Notes: generated by a model not told the origin, from the sequence alone. 64,000 bases of DNA from Heterodera schachtii (GCA_023374025.1 SIJG01000005.1:1224782-1288781), one strand, 5' to 3'; counted from the stretch's first letter, positions 32,203 through 45,850 are shown. Made by a program: numbers and translations.

Positions 32203-33611
32203 TTTGAGTAGATGGAAATCTTTTAATAATTAAAATGATAAATATTGGTGATGCAAATATTGTATTTATTCATAATTTCTTTAGTAAATTTTTTTCTTAT
32301 TGATTGGTTTTTCTGTGTGTATATTTTATATGATTATATAATATTGGAAAATTATAAATTATAATGTGATTAAGAATTACAAAATGCATTACTATAGTTA
32401 AATTTTTCCATATCGATTTGATTTTATTGTATTCCCTAATTTTCTCAAAAATATATCCCTTATATTAAAGATTCTAAAGGAAAGACAATATTGAAATTAT
32501 TACATTATATAATAAATGGTGGAATTTTCCGACCAATTGATTTCTTTTTAATATTTTTTCATTAATTTCAAATTTTTAAAATAATACTAGTTAATACAAA
32601 TGGAATATAGCTTTTTTCTAATATTGTAGGGATGCCAAAAATATGTATAAAAAGTGAAAAAATATTTAAAATTGCGAAATATGTATGAAAAAGTGCGAAG
32701 AAGTCAAAAATGTATCATATAAAACCCCGAGTCTCAACTTATGTTCGCAAATACACACAAAAAAAAAAAGAATATTTTTGAAGTGATAGAAAGTTATTGT
32801 GTCTGATTATTTGATCGTCAGCAAATTTTAGAAAAGAAATTATTATTTTTTAATCACTATCATTAAATAATTTTTTATACGTTTTTTCAAGAGAATTTTT
32901 TCCATAATATATTACAGATTTTTCTTATAATATATTAAATATTTGAATATTCCTTTTTTTCTTTAAATTCATTGGAATGGAAATGAATTTTTTCTTTTGT
33001 TTAACGATTATTTTGGAGTTTTGTAGAATTTAATTTTTGAAAACAAATTCTTTCAACTTGCGATTTGTCACCTATTTTTCCGTTATTTTTATTTCAATTT
33101 TCTGCCATTCAACCATTGAAATACTGTGTACTTTACAGTTTATATAAAACTTCAACAAAATCCCATCATAAGAGTCTTAAAAAGATGCCAAACTTATAAA
33201 AATCGGCCACTCAAATTCATCCACCGCTTGCCATTATTGGAAACACCCGGCGCTATCATTGGAGACTCTAAGTGATCAGAAATTTGCTGAAAGATAAATG
33301 TTAAACCATTAAACACTTGCAGGTGGAAAGAAAAAAGAAATGAAAATCTGAAAAACTATTTTGTTTAAATCGGTAATAAAAATTTTTATACAAAAATTAG
33401 GTCACAAACTGATCAAAAAAAAAAAAGAAAGAGAAGAAAAATGAAGAAATGTTGACAAGAGACAAACATTCAATTTCTTAGTCAGATCAACTTTTGAGTG
33501 AATGTGGAATTTGGTGGAAAAAAAAACAAACAAATAATTGTTGGACTAATTAATTAATCGCTAATAATACGGTAACAAATGGTGCGATTCGACGGGCCCT
33601 TTCGTGTACAC

Positions 33612-36600
33612 TTAGGCCAGCACGGGAGGCATCACTCGGTCAAAATTCAGATCCAACACATTTGAAAAGTAAGTGAACAATTGGCGATGTTTGGCGCCCG
33701 TGTTGAAAAGGCATTCGATCAGTCCCATCAATTCCACGTACCGTAGGGCACCCGGCGCGGGACCGTAATTAATCTAGACAGTATATTAAAAGTTTAAGAA
33801 TGAATTACAATTGTGCAGCATAAAAACTGCCTTTTTGTAAAAAATGAACCCGAAAATTTCAACTTTCGGAAAAGACGGAATTTTGAAAAAAAAAAATTGG
33901 GTTTCGTAAAAAATTTTGGAATTTCTATGGTTCAATCTGAGCAATGCAAATATATTTTCCTGTATATTTTCAAATCATTCAGAAAAAACAATGAACCAAG
34001 TAACAAAAATCATCATTTTTCGTGCCGTGGTTTTAGGTCCTAAAAATAGAAATTCTCAATTCCTTAATTTGAGGGGTTCGGCCGTGAAATTTTAAAATCA
34101 TTAATTTCTATATTTTCCTTAAATTCTTGAACGAAAATTTAGTTAAGACTAATATTGTCATAATTAGCCAAAAATTTCAGTGTGAACAATCCCTGGGCAC
34201 GAAAAGGATTCGAAATCCAAAAACATTGACTTTCTTCGTGATTTTAATTACCTGCAAATTACGCATTAATAGCAAAGCATATTTTTCCGCTTCGGTGAAC
34301 AACAATTTTTGTCCATGATCACTAAGGCCTGGCGCAACTGAAGATAAAAAAAATTATTTTATTTCTAAACAAAAAATCATATCTTATTAAATTTGGTTTC
34401 GCACTTTTGGGGTGTGTTCTTCATTTTTATTTTTTGTCGTACAAATGAATGAATTTAAAAATTTAGATTTTTTGTGTTTTTAGGAATTATTGATTGGTTT
34501 TAATTTGGACAATTTTTATGTATAAAAATTAGGCTTTTTTGCCTGTCAATGAATGCTTTTAAATCCTGCTGGTTTATACAGAAAGCTTCTGCTTTTACCC
34601 GTGTGTGGAATATACGATTACCCTAACTAGCACAAATTCTTCCGTGCTCAGCTTTAAGCGGCTGAATGATTGTACGGATTTGCACAGCAATCGGTCGCCC
34701 ATTTTCATAGCACTGAAATAACTGTATAATATTTTAAATTTAAAAATTATCTAATTACTAGAGCTTCGGCATTTATTTGAATTATAAATTCTAGGAAAAA
34801 TTCCAAATCCGGGCGCTAAAATGATGCTCGGGATCAGGATCCGATAAAAGGGGTCGGGGTCACTTTGGCGCAGTCACTTTGGCGCAGTCACTTTGGCGCG
34901 GCCATTTTGGCGCACGTTATAAAATGACTTTTTTGGCGCCAGTCTTAAAAACTCCAAAAATAAAATAAAAAATTAATTTGCCTTTATTGTGCATAACTAT
35001 ATGCCATTTTGTTTCATAGTACCATGCTAACACAGTACCTATTAACTTTATTTTTTGCTCAAAATCACTACCCATGGGCTTTTCGAGGGTACTGCTGATC
35101 ACAATCTGACCATAGATATGCCTAATTCCGATCTTCGGACTCAAACTCGAATATTATACTGGGATTGGTACCATTTTACACATACACTGAATCCTCATTA
35201 AAACGTGAATTTGTGATGGTATTAATGGTTATCACACCATTGGGGTCGCATATGACGTCACAATTTTGCTGCACTGAGTAGAAGCTTTTGCTCAACACAA
35301 CCAATGGCATTGCAATATTACTGCACAGGGCAATCTTTAAATTGGGGCAACTAAAATTTGAACTGAATTAAATTGGAAATTGCTGCCCGGCCGGCTTTCG
35401 ATGGTTCAAAATTTCGGGGCCGATTTTCATAAAAAGCCAAAAAAAAAAAAAAAAGATGGACATTTAGTACCTTATCATTGGTGATGAGCTGTCCAAAGGA
35501 TGGAAAGGTTTTGGCAATTTCGGGAACAATAACAAATCCATGGCCAAATATGGTGGCTTGGTAAAGAAGGGTCCCAAGCGATTTATTTTTTCAAAAAATG
35601 CTGCCGGAGGGGCATTCGGCGGTTCGATCTGAAATTCAAAATTATTATTTTTTTTTTGTTGTAAATTCGCTGACCGAATATTTTTTGGAATAGTCAAGCA
35701 AAATTGAATTTACGCTCAAAAATTGACTCAAACGAATCGCATTGGTCGTAAAATGATTCACAGATCGGAGTCTGTGAGTTGCGAATTCGGCACACTTTCT
35801 GCTCAACCTCCAGCAAATGTTTCAACATAATCAAACCCAATAAATGTTTTTGGTTCGGTGCCTAAAATTCATCGATAATTTGTTCATTTTTTTGGGGGGG
35901 CGGCACCGATGGGAGGGAATAATTTATTTGCCTCTGATCAGTGATCGGCGCCTTTCAGTACCGTGGTATCGAAAAACCCTATTGTTTGATTGTGTACCGT
36001 TTGCTATATAACGGGAAAAGCTTTCTATGCTTGTTCAAAGAAGTGTAGGGCCTCCGCCGCCGACCGCAAAAATTAGGCCATTTTCGGGGTATGCCCCGAC
36101 CCCGACAGCACCCCGATAAACGCCGACCTCTCAATTTTGGTGATTGTTGTTTGATCCGTTGTACAAATGCCAACATTTGTTCCTCGTCAATTTTTGTGGC
36201 GCAAACTCCGCGCGGATTCATTCCGACCGTTAGGCACTTGTTCAGACGACATCGCTTACATGATGCATATCTGGCATTAATTAATATTAATGTAGAAAAG
36301 TAACACTAGTTTTATCGCGGTCAAAAATTTGGTAACCGCCAGGGACCCTTAGGTTATTATTCAAGGCTCTTAACCGATGAGCCATCCCAACATCTTTAGC
36401 AGGTGCTTCTTAGTTAGGCCAAATCATTTCCTTTCTTTTGGCCCATTAATCACTGCATCCTCTCTCAATAATTAGATTGTTGAAAATGTTATTTTATTTT
36501 TTAAATGGAAGATTTTGTACAATTAATTGTCTAATTCCGAGCAGTAAATTTAATTTTTTTTTTTTTTTTTTGCCTTTTTCAATTTCGCATTCCCCGCCAT

Positions 36601-37008
36601 TAGTGTATTTGTATTCTTTCATCAGCGAAATTGCGCGGTGGAAAAAATGTCTGCAACCTGAATTTTGAAAGGGGAGACCGACCTTATGGTTTTAAAAATT
36701 AGATGTTGCCTAATCGGGAAAAAAACGTGTTTCTCTATGCACTTCCAGGGTCATTACTGATCATAATTGGGCATTCATTCGAACAATTCATAACCCCAAC
36801 TTGAATTCGAACAAAAGATTAAATTTACTTTCTAGAATTTTCGATTTATTTTGTTTAAATTCGGGTTAGGCATTCGGAATTGGCGAAATGGAAGTGCGAA
36901 TGTTATGTTTTCATTATTTTCACAAGAATTGACGCCATAATTGCTATATTTGCACGGTCGACTGCAAACGGAGCAATTGAAGAACTGTTTATTAGAGTTG
37001 AGCTTCAT
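33612..37008 (-). pseudogene. nuclear hormone receptor gene, decayed (copy 2)
   Basis: It is the duplicate of the gene at 12535-15933, with the same exon order, the same missing GT after SCE, and the same LBD exons (for example EIAKTFPSFGQLITNDK around 35475-35530). Minor differences include one A lost near 35690 and one codon change (Trp to Cys) in the exon 3 read-through tail. The shared defects show decay began before duplication. Confidence 0.65.
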
Positions 37009-38146
37009 CGGTTAAATTTTCTAAAATAATTTTTTGTAAAAACAAAAAGCATTTAAATTATTATTAATTTTTTATATTATTACTGTTGATAGGGACCGGA
37101 CCGAGCCGGGAACTCGCCCGGCCTTCCCAAGTCTCATCTCGCTTTTTGCCAAAATTCCCGGTCCCGACCAACTCTATTTCTTACAATTAAAATAGTAAAA
37201 TGTAAAAAGTGAATAAAATATAAAAATTTGCATTTTTAAGGATAGGGATGGGAAAAAGTGCAATCTATTTATAATATTTTGTGAAGAAAATCGTATTGAT
37301 GATAAATCCTATTTTTAATTTTGCATCATTACATAATAATAAAAAATTATATTAATTAGATTTGGATAAACCTACTTATGATCAACACAAAAAATAACAT
37401 CATTATTTAATATAATAAAAAATATATCTATTTAATAGATTTGGATAATTCTACTTATGGTCATTATTTAAAAATCAATTTATTCATTCATTAAAAAATT
37501 TTATTGCTTCATCATTAAGGGAAAATGAATAAATAATGTTTTGGATAATTCTACTCAAATAATCCTATTGATGCCAATAAATTTTGTTTGTATTTAAGTA
37601 TTATAATTAAATAAAATAAATTAATTTTTTTATCTAAAAAAATATTTTTGAAATTCATTATCTTACTGGGCTTGTTATAGGCTATTATTTTCTTTGGATC
37701 TTTTTTATGAAAGAAAAATGTAATGTTTTTTCTTTTTCCGTCCCACAAAAAACTTATGATTTTTAATATTTTTTTTAATTTATTTTATTTTATAATAAAA
37801 ATGCTTTTCGTGAATTTTATTTTCAAATATAATTTGATTCCGAAATTTTTATATACACTAAGCTGCATATTTTTTGTTTTTTACATTAAATTTTAATCTT
37901 ATTTTGCTTAAAAATAACTTTAACTATTTTTATTTATTTAATTCATCAAAAATGATTTAATTTAAAACCTAAATAATTCCTTTATTATTAATACAACGAA
38001 AACTTTAAAATTAATTGAAAAATCTGAGGCCTTAACGGTGTCATAACTGAAACCTGATTTTAGATTCGTGATCACTGATCAACGGCCCAAATAACCCATT
38101 GAGAGATGTTTTTGAAAAATTTTTGATGAAAATTCCACTCAAAAAT

Positions 38147-39626
38147 CCTGTACCTAGAGAAAGACAAAACAACTTTCTCTTATGAAAAATATTGTTTCAT
38201 CGGAGAACAACATTTAAGTTGTTATTTAAGTTGTTATTTAAGTTCCGGCAAAAAATGTTTAGAAAACCAGTTTTTTGAAGTTTTCTGGCCATAACTTTTT
38301 TTGAACCTTAACCAAATTTTTCACAATTTTCAGGCTAATAGAGGAAATATAGGGCTATCGAATGATAGCAAGAAAGTTGGATTTGGTTGACAATGAAAAA
38401 AAACAATTTATTTTTAAAATTTCGGTCAATTTTTGAAAATTTATTTTAGCGGGAAATATCACTTGGGAGAGAGATAACGCAAAATGAGAGATTGCTGAAC
38501 TTTCAGTCCCAGTCATACAAAACATTTTTGATGAAGAAGAACAAAGAAAAATTAATTAAAAAGAGAGTGTTATGGGAAGAGATTTAGACAGAGAGAGAAT
38601 AGAAACATAATGAGAAAATCTGCGTCTATTACCAAATGAATCAGCGAAGAAGGGACGTGAACTCTCTTCCCATTGCACTCTCTTTTGAGATTATTTTCTA
38701 TTTTCTCTACCCTCCTTCATCAAAAATGTTTTGTCTGACCAGTAGGGCTGCTAATTTTATGTAAATACATATTTTTTTCCTGGATTCTCCATAGCCTAAT
38801 TAGTAGGAAAAACACTTTCTTTTTTGTGTTTGCGAACAAAAGTTGGGACTTTTATTTACATATTTTTACATATTTTCGGATTTTTCTACATATTACATAT
38901 GTACATATTTTTATACATATTTTGGACTTTTTCGCATTTTTTTGTACATATTTTGCAATTTTTAAGGATTTTTTAAGGAAAATTTTTTAGATGCCCCAAA
39001 AAATATCCAAAATTTTGCAATTTTTTCGTACACATTTTCATTTTTTTTTCATATTTTGAGAATTTTTATAGAAATTTTTTGTGAAAAATTAAAAATTTTT
39101 TTTTGAAAATGTATCCATAAAAAATCGATTTTTTCCAAAAAATGAAATATCAAAAATTAATTTAAAATACTAAAATGTGATTATAAGCCTATTTTCGTCA
39201 TTTTTATGGCATTTTGTGCCTGTTTCACTTTTTACGAAGAATTTTATCCAAAAAATTACCACTAAAAAAATTTATTTACATATTTTAGTACATTTGGGGG
39301 TTTTTGTACATATTTCATACATATTTTAGCATTTTTTATACATATTTTATTTACATATTTCGCAAATTTTCTTACATAAAATTAGCAGCCCTACTGACCA
39401 GTACTGAAAGTTCAGCACTCTCTCATTTTGCCTTATCTCTCTCCTAAATGATATTTCCCGCTAAAAGGAATTTTCAAAAATGGACCGAAATTTTAAAAAT
39501 AAGTTGTTTTATATGTTGTTGGCAAAATGAACATTGTTAATAATTAAATAACAACTTAAATGTTGTTCTCCGATGAAACAATATTTTTCATAAGAAAAAG
39601 TTGTTTTGTCTTTCTCTACCTGTACC
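38147..39626. mobile_element. hAT-type MITE pair, duplicated copy
   Basis: The outer element is 38155-39618 with TSD CCTGTACC at 38147-38154 and 39619-39626. The inner element is 38743-39393 with TSD CTGACCAG. It is essentially identical to 17072-18552. Confidence 0.8.
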
Positions 39627-41179
39627 TCCTCCCCCTTTGGTTCCGAATCCCAAAATCACTTTTTTTATAACACTTCTCAGAAAAGTGATAAAAATGTAAA
39701 TAGAATACAAAATACAGTATAAGCAAATTTTCTTTTCCAAAAACTTTTTCAGAACCGGGTTTTGAATTATTTCTGAAAAATCGAAATTTCCAGAATTTCT
39801 TTCATAACTTTTTTCATTTTGAAGTTAAAGAAACAAAATAAAAAAATTAAAAATGCTCTTTATTTTTTTATTAAAATTGTCAAACAGTCAAGTGAGTTGT
39901 GCATTTTTAAAAATTAGCCAAAATTCCGAAGCCAAAAATTGAAAAAAAATAAAGAATTCTAAAAAACTCTAAAATTTTGAAATGTAAAATAAAGATCGTA
40001 TTCGTGCTCAGCACCTTAAAAAGGCCCAGAAAAATATTTCATTGTAAAAATAGAATTTTCAAAGTTCTACAATATGTTCGCTGAGCACTCCCCACTCAGA
40101 TTAAACCCGGGCGTGGTATTCACCTGGGACTGAATTGGACAAAGTTGGTACCGAAATATTGCCAATCTCTGCAGCACTTGCTAATGCAGATAGAGAGGCA
40201 TGGAAATTTTTTTTAATTTTAGCCAACACCTATGAAAATAAAAATAAATTAATAATAATTATAGAGACCGACTTTTGAGGCATATGCCTTTTTTTCTGCG
40301 CATTAGTTTTGATTAGACCGGTAAAAAAATTTCCGGGAGCGGGATCGGGGGTTCAAAATTTTCCGGGACGGGAGTCCCGAACGGGAATCCCGTTAAAATC
40401 CCGCTCCCGTAAAAATCCCGCTTGGCAAAAAAGTACGGTAGTCGGGAGAGGGACTCCCGTAAACTCCCGCGGGAGTCCCGATCCCGCCGGTCTTTAGTTT
40501 GATATATTAAGCATAAAAAACAACAGTTTCTACTTTGACTTTTTATGCTTTTTTTTTTTTTTTGCCTTTTCGGGATTTTCGTGCCTTAAATGCCTTTTTT
40601 GGCATTTTACCGTTTTGGTGCCTTTTTGGCGTTTTCTCCAAAAAAATCAACTGGTTTTTTGATTAAGTGTTACGTGTTTTGCTCCCTAAAAATCTTTAAT
40701 AAAAAAAAATCAAAATGCCCTTTTTCATGCCTTTTTCGGGATTTTCGTGCAAAATTTTTGGTGCCTGCCTATCATGGTGCCTTTTTTTTGCGAGCTCTAA
40801 TAATAATAATAAATATAAATTTTAGATGTGCATATATTTCAATAAACAACCCTTAAAAGTTTCTCTTCTTTTATTTTCATTTTTCATATTGTGTTACGAC
40901 TGTTTTTGGGTTAATATACGGGAACAAGGTAATAAAAAAAGATAATTAAAGTTCCAAAACTATCAAATATTTTTATATAGATTTGAAAAGCCTAACTAAG
41001 CCTTCGTCATATTTCATCAATCAGATCGGATACAATTTTCAAAAAGGTATAAATAATTAAATAACTTTACTTTATAAATTAATGTTATTTTGAAAGCAAA
41101 ATGAATTTAAGGTAAAATCAACGAAAAATTTCGAAAAAATGAAATTGAAAAACTAAAGCAAAAGAAAAAGCGAAAAGAA

Positions 41180-43653
41180 ATGGACAGTGAGGAAGTGAAG
41201 AAGCATAAAGAGGAAAAGGAAAAGGTGAAGAAACTGTTGGCAGAATATAAACGAAAGGTGAACAAAGAAATGGAAAAGCATGAGAAGGAAATGGATAAGG
41301 ACGAAAAGCTAAAGGAAGTGCTGAGGGAAATTGAAGAAGCACAAGCGAAACACCCGGGGGAGAAGAGAAAAGCGGCGAAATCAATCACAGAGATAAATGA
41401 GAAGCATTGGGACGAATTGTACCAGGGGGACATTGAGTTGAGCGTGGAACAGGCACAGTATTTGCTGGATACCGTAACAAAAACAGAAAACAGAGCAATG
41501 ATGAGAATGAAGAGAGGAGCAGCCCAAAATGCTAGAAAATTTCCCAACCACAAATGGCCTCTTCTTGTCCCATTCTCGTTTGACAGCACAATTTGTAAGT
41601 TCCGATTAAGAGTTGAATCAACATTTAAATACCTCCGTATTTCCTCGATTATTGCCCATCTCCATTAGGACCCCTCCCCCCTCACATCCTTTAAAGCCCT
41701 CAGAAGGGCTGAAAAGAAAACCTTCGGGGCTCGAATAAAAAATGGAAACTAGACATGGTCATATGTTTTTTAACTTTTCCAGAAAAATATCTCGACCCCT
41801 AGGAATTTTTCTTAAAATTTCCCGATTTTTAGTGTATTTTCGGGTGTCCCGATCACTATGAAGGAGTGATCTGACAAGTTGCTGTAAAAAAAATTTGAGC
41901 AGCATGAAAAGTGAGCATGACAGGGATTTTTCCAGAATTTTTAGCCAACAAAATATTAATTTTATTAAAGAATTAAAAGTGAGTCTAAACATATGACTAC
42001 CCAAAATTGGGGGTGAAATTGACTTTTGTTTTGTACATAATTATTAGCGATGCGAAGCAATTAGGCAATAACTGATATCATTGGAAAGCCTACAAAAAAT
42101 ACTACAAAAAATACTAAAACATGTTAACCACTTGGCCGCAAAATAAGCTTTTATCACGCATCCGGTCAATAAGCAATAAGTGAGTCTAAACATATGACCA
42201 TGACTGTATAAGTATAGAAATAAATAACGATAATTTTTTAAGCCAGCGAAATGAAAGCGTATATACATGAAGCTGTAAAACTATGGAACGATAACACATG
42301 CTTGAAGATTGTTGAGGATGACGAAGTTTCGCCTAGAATCCAATTCACAAATATTAAGGGCATGGGATGCCTTTCAAAAGTTGGAATGCAATCCTCGGAT
42401 ACATATCAAGAAGTTAAACTTGAATACCCAAGTTGTTACCGAGTAATTAGCAAATCATTTACAACAATAATCTTTAATATTTTCAAAATTGGATCAATTG
42501 CGTATGAAATTGGACACGCTTTGGGATTATTTCATGAGCATGAGAGATATGATAGGGATTCCTTTGTTACGTTTTACGCTGATAATGTTGACCCAAAAAT
42601 TATCACGCTTTCCAATAGGAATCGAAACATTTTACAAATAATTATAAAGTTCCATACGATCTTGGTTCAGTGATGCACTATAACGCAAGTAAGCACAAAT
42701 TAAGAAAATGAATGTTTTATGCCGAGACTTATTTTGTAGAAGAATTCTCAATCAATGGTGAGTATACATTGGTGCCTAAAGCGGGTGTATCGTATATAAA
42801 TACAATTGGACAAAGATATGGTCCCAGCCAGAGTGATTATATTGTGTTGAACAAACATTACTGTGGATTAAAGTTTTTCCCGGATGGATCAACAAGAAAC
42901 AAAGGCATTTACAAATTTATTTACTGTACATTTTTTTGTGATTAAGAAGCGTGTGGTATTAAAATGAAGTGTGACGATGGTGGGTTCCAGAACCCGGACA
43001 CTTGCACAACATGCATTTGCCCACATGGTTATAAGGGAGTGAAATGCGAAGATGTTGACATCATTGGTTACGTTCCAGTTCATATTGCACTTAATGCAAA
43101 ATGTAAAGGCCAAAAATTAAAAGCAACATCTAATTGGCAATATGTAAGCATATATGGTTCGCTATTTTTCGGTCGCTAAAAGTTTTAATCGGACGAACCG
43201 AAAAAGTACCAATGGTATATTTTTAGCAAAAACCAAATAAATAAATTATGTAATAATTAAATAATTTTATTTAGACTTATTGGCCCTGTTGTTTTTTGGT
43301 TTTTTAAAATCATTCGTCACCAAGGTTCGAGTTCTTATTGCTCATTGTCAGAACTATAGGCTCATCCATTTTGGCTAATTGGATGTGTCCTTTTTGTAAT
43401 GAGCAGTAGAATGCCCGATTAAATTGGCATTTTTATTGAGCGAACTTAGTAGATCTGCGCTTATTTTCTTATATCTTAGTTAAATGGACAAATTGGATCC
43501 AAAGAACTGAATTCCAAAAGCGATTATGCCTATTGTCATTGGCTAATCATTCCGGCCAAAGGCGAGGCAATTCACATTGAAGTTTTGGATGTTGGTATAA
43601 AGTGTGAAGATGGGTGCATTTTGGGAAACACGGAGATTAGAACAGCAGCATAA
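41180..43653 (+). pseudogene. astacin (M12A) metalloprotease with EGF and CUB, damaged
   Basis: The gene resembles nematode NAS astacins, which are secreted zinc endopeptidases. Exon 1 (41180-41594) encodes a Lys/Glu-rich coiled coil and a propeptide ending in MKRGA and KWPLLVPFSFDSTI. Exon 2 starts at 42243 in phase (SSEMKAYIHEAVKLW). The zinc motif reads YEIGHALGLFHEHERYDRD at 42503, so the first His ligand is Tyr (TAT). A one-base frame change near 42610-42640 separates it from VPYDLGSVMHY (Met-turn). Later exons give EFSINGEYTLVPKAG, an EGF-like segment (C..GGFQNPDTCTTCICPHGYKG) and CUB-like CHWLIIPAKGEAIHIEV, ending TAA about 43653. The segment VISKSFTTIIFNIF looks like a 42-nt intron that lost its AG. 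No signal peptide was found. It is probably a pseudogene or pseudoenzyme. Confidence 0.7.
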
Positions 43654-43659
43654 AATTTA

Positions 43660-44574
43660 GGTGATTTTTTTGTTCAATTCCGTTAACACTTTTGGACTAA
43701 ATTTAATATGGTACATAATTGATTCAAAACAAAAAATAAAACAAAATTTGTTAAGAAAACACTCAAAAAAATTTTTTAACGATTTTTAAGCGATTAAGAA
43801 AATTTTTTGAAAAAAGCCTCGAGTCTTGCTAAATTTTCGGTCTCGAACAGCACTAGTAGCCCTGCAGAAGAAGCAAAAAATTCCTTTAAATCTCCCAAAA
43901 ATTCAATATAAAAATTAAAGAGCATTTTTCTGTTAATAAAAAAGATTTATTGCTTTTTTGGGGGAAAAAATAAACAAAATCAAAAAAACCGAAAAACCGA
44001 AAACCCGAAATAAACCGAAAATTTTTCTTCGGTTTTTTTCGGTTTTTAACCGAACCGACCGACCGACCCTCTTTTCCGGTCTCTAAAACTCAAGAAAAGG
44101 CCAAAAAAAGTTCTTTTTAATTTCTTAACAGGACAAGAATTTTGGAAATAATTCATACTATTAACCGCAGAATATTATGGAAACTTTAAAAAATCGATTT
44201 GGGTGAGGAAGAAAGCGATGCTTCGATTGGCAGGAATTGGAAAAACCAGATTTTAATTAAATCACTAAACAGTTCAGTATCTGGGTGAAAATTTTTACAA
44301 AAATCGCATATATTTTTTTAATAAAGCACCCTGGGGCTATATTTAGGAAATACGGTAATTGTGAAAGTCAAGAATTCAAAAATCATCATTTTCCGGGGAT
44401 GGAACCTAAAAGCATAGATTGGGCATTCATCAGAGGGTTTTGGGCAGCACGAATTAGTTATTTTAAATTATTTAATTTAAACAAGTTTCATTTTAATTTT
44501 GAAAAAACCCTCCCATTGTTATTGAAGATAAATTGAGAAATAAAAACAAAATGTACAAAAGAATCTTAATGATT
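43660..44574. other. intergenic with (CCGAAAA)-type simple repeat
   Basis: At 43980-44070 there is a CCGAAAAACCG/CGGTTTTTCGG palindromic low-complexity block ending in an ACCGACCGACCGACC run. At 44318-44356 a short match to the ACCGTATTT MITE end appears. No gene was recognised. Confidence 0.4.
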
Positions 44575-45850
44575 TCATTTCTCCTGAATTTCTTCCCCAA
44601 AATGTTTCTTCCATTTTGAAATACTCGTTCTATCAATTTTCAAAATTCTCACAATTTCTTTATCACTTATTTTTGGATTTTCTCCTTTTATTTTCAAATA
44701 AATTTTTTTCCACTTTTTCTTTAACCGATAATAGATCGTGCTGGGTCGTTTCCTAAAAACCGCCACCATGGGCGTTTCCTAAAAACCGCCATGAGGTAGG
44801 AAAACAAAAAAATGTAAGACATAAAAATTCATAACTTGGTCCATTTTCAACCAAATTAATAATTCTTGGTATCAATCAATAGCTTTAAGTGTTGTCTATC
44901 AGAATATTAATTTAGAAAATTTTTATATGAAATTATAAAAAAGTTATGGTCCAAAATTAATTTTCAATTAGTTATGAGTCAAATTATTTTACCAGAACTT
45001 TTTTAAAACCAGATGAAATTTTTTGAAATTTTAACCATAAATAGAGAATTCTTAGTACTATCGAATATATAAATTCATTTCGACTTACTTGCATTTTAAT
45101 GACTTGAAAAATTTAAATGTTTATAATTACACTTGCATGACCATGGCAAAAAACATAGCCTGTTCAATGCTTTATAACTTTTTTTCAGAAGCAATTAGAT
45201 TAAATTTTCTTTTTATAATTTTAATTCCACTAATTAATCTATTTACCTTTGAAATTTCAAAAAATTTCATTGAGTTTTAAAAAAATTATGGACAAAAAAT
45301 TCCGACAAAAGATTTTGTGCAATTTAATAACCATAACTTTTTTTATACAATTTAAAAAATTTTTGAAAATTAATATTTTATAGAGAACACCTTGAGCTAT
45401 TGAATGATACCATGAAATTTTAATTTCATTGAAATTGAACAAAGTTATGACTTTATATATTATACATTTTTTGTTTTCCTACCAGATGGCGGTTTTTAGG
45501 AAACGCCCTGGCGGATTTAGGAAACGCCCATGGTGGCGGTTTTTAGGAAACGCCCAATGTGGCGGTTTTTAGGAAACGCCCAATGTGGCGGTTTTTAGGA
45601 AACGCCCATTTGGCGGTTTTTAGGAAACGCCCAATGTGGCGGTTTTTAGGAAACGACCTAGCACCATAATAGATTTACTAATTCCAAATTGTTTCTTCCA
45701 TTTTCTAATTGTTCCATGGTAGCTCCGATTTTCTTGCAAATTTCGGCACTATTTTTTCCCATTCTTTGGTTGAATATTTTCTTTTTTTTTAAGTTCATTG
45801 CCATTTCAATGAATTTTTGAACGAATTCAATTTTTTCTTAATCACTTTTT
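44575..45850 (-). pseudogene. helix-turn-helix (homeodomain-like) ORF split by a MULE
   Basis: Two minus-strand pieces flank the transposon at 44737-45665. Upstream (45850-45675) reads NSAEICKKIGAT then, after a one-base frame change, IRKWKKQFGISKS. Downstream (44736-44575) reads YYRLKKKWKKIYLKIKG, KISDKEIVRILKIDRT and SISKWKKHFGEEIQEK, then a stop. Repeated S..EI...I.....I.KWKK.FG suggests tandem HTH units, as in transposase or Psq-type DNA-binding domains. The 9-bp TSD sits inside the ORF. Identity beyond an HTH is not claimed. Confidence 0.55.
44728..45674. mobile_element. MULE-like element with 9-bp TSD inside HTH ORF
   Basis: The element 44737-45665 (929 bp) is flanked by ATAATAGAT at 44728-44736 and 45666-45674. 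Ends are CGTGCTGGGTCGTTTCCTAA and its inverse. Near the right end the GGCGGTTTTTAGGAAACGCC motif is tandemly repeated six to seven times. It is non-coding. Confidence 0.85.

Larger units (their letters stand above)
32103..40847. repeat. segmental duplication, copy A'
   Basis: It is a near-identical copy of 11027-19772. The left side joins X-repeat sequence; the right side continues into AACCCTTAAAAGTTTC (40848 on), probably the original right flank. It carries the same nested hAT elements (38155-39618 and 38743-39393) with identical target duplications, so those insertions predate the duplication. Confidence 0.9.

Noticed and set aside
41107..41589. 160-codon minus-strand frame opposite the astacin propeptide
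   Set aside because: Ser/Phe-rich antisense shadow of a Lys/Glu-rich coding exon. The plus strand has a phase-correct astacin splice.
44002..44075. Possible transposon end formed by CCGAAAA/TTTTCGG symmetry
   Set aside because: Looks like simple-sequence expansion. No target duplication or defined ends.
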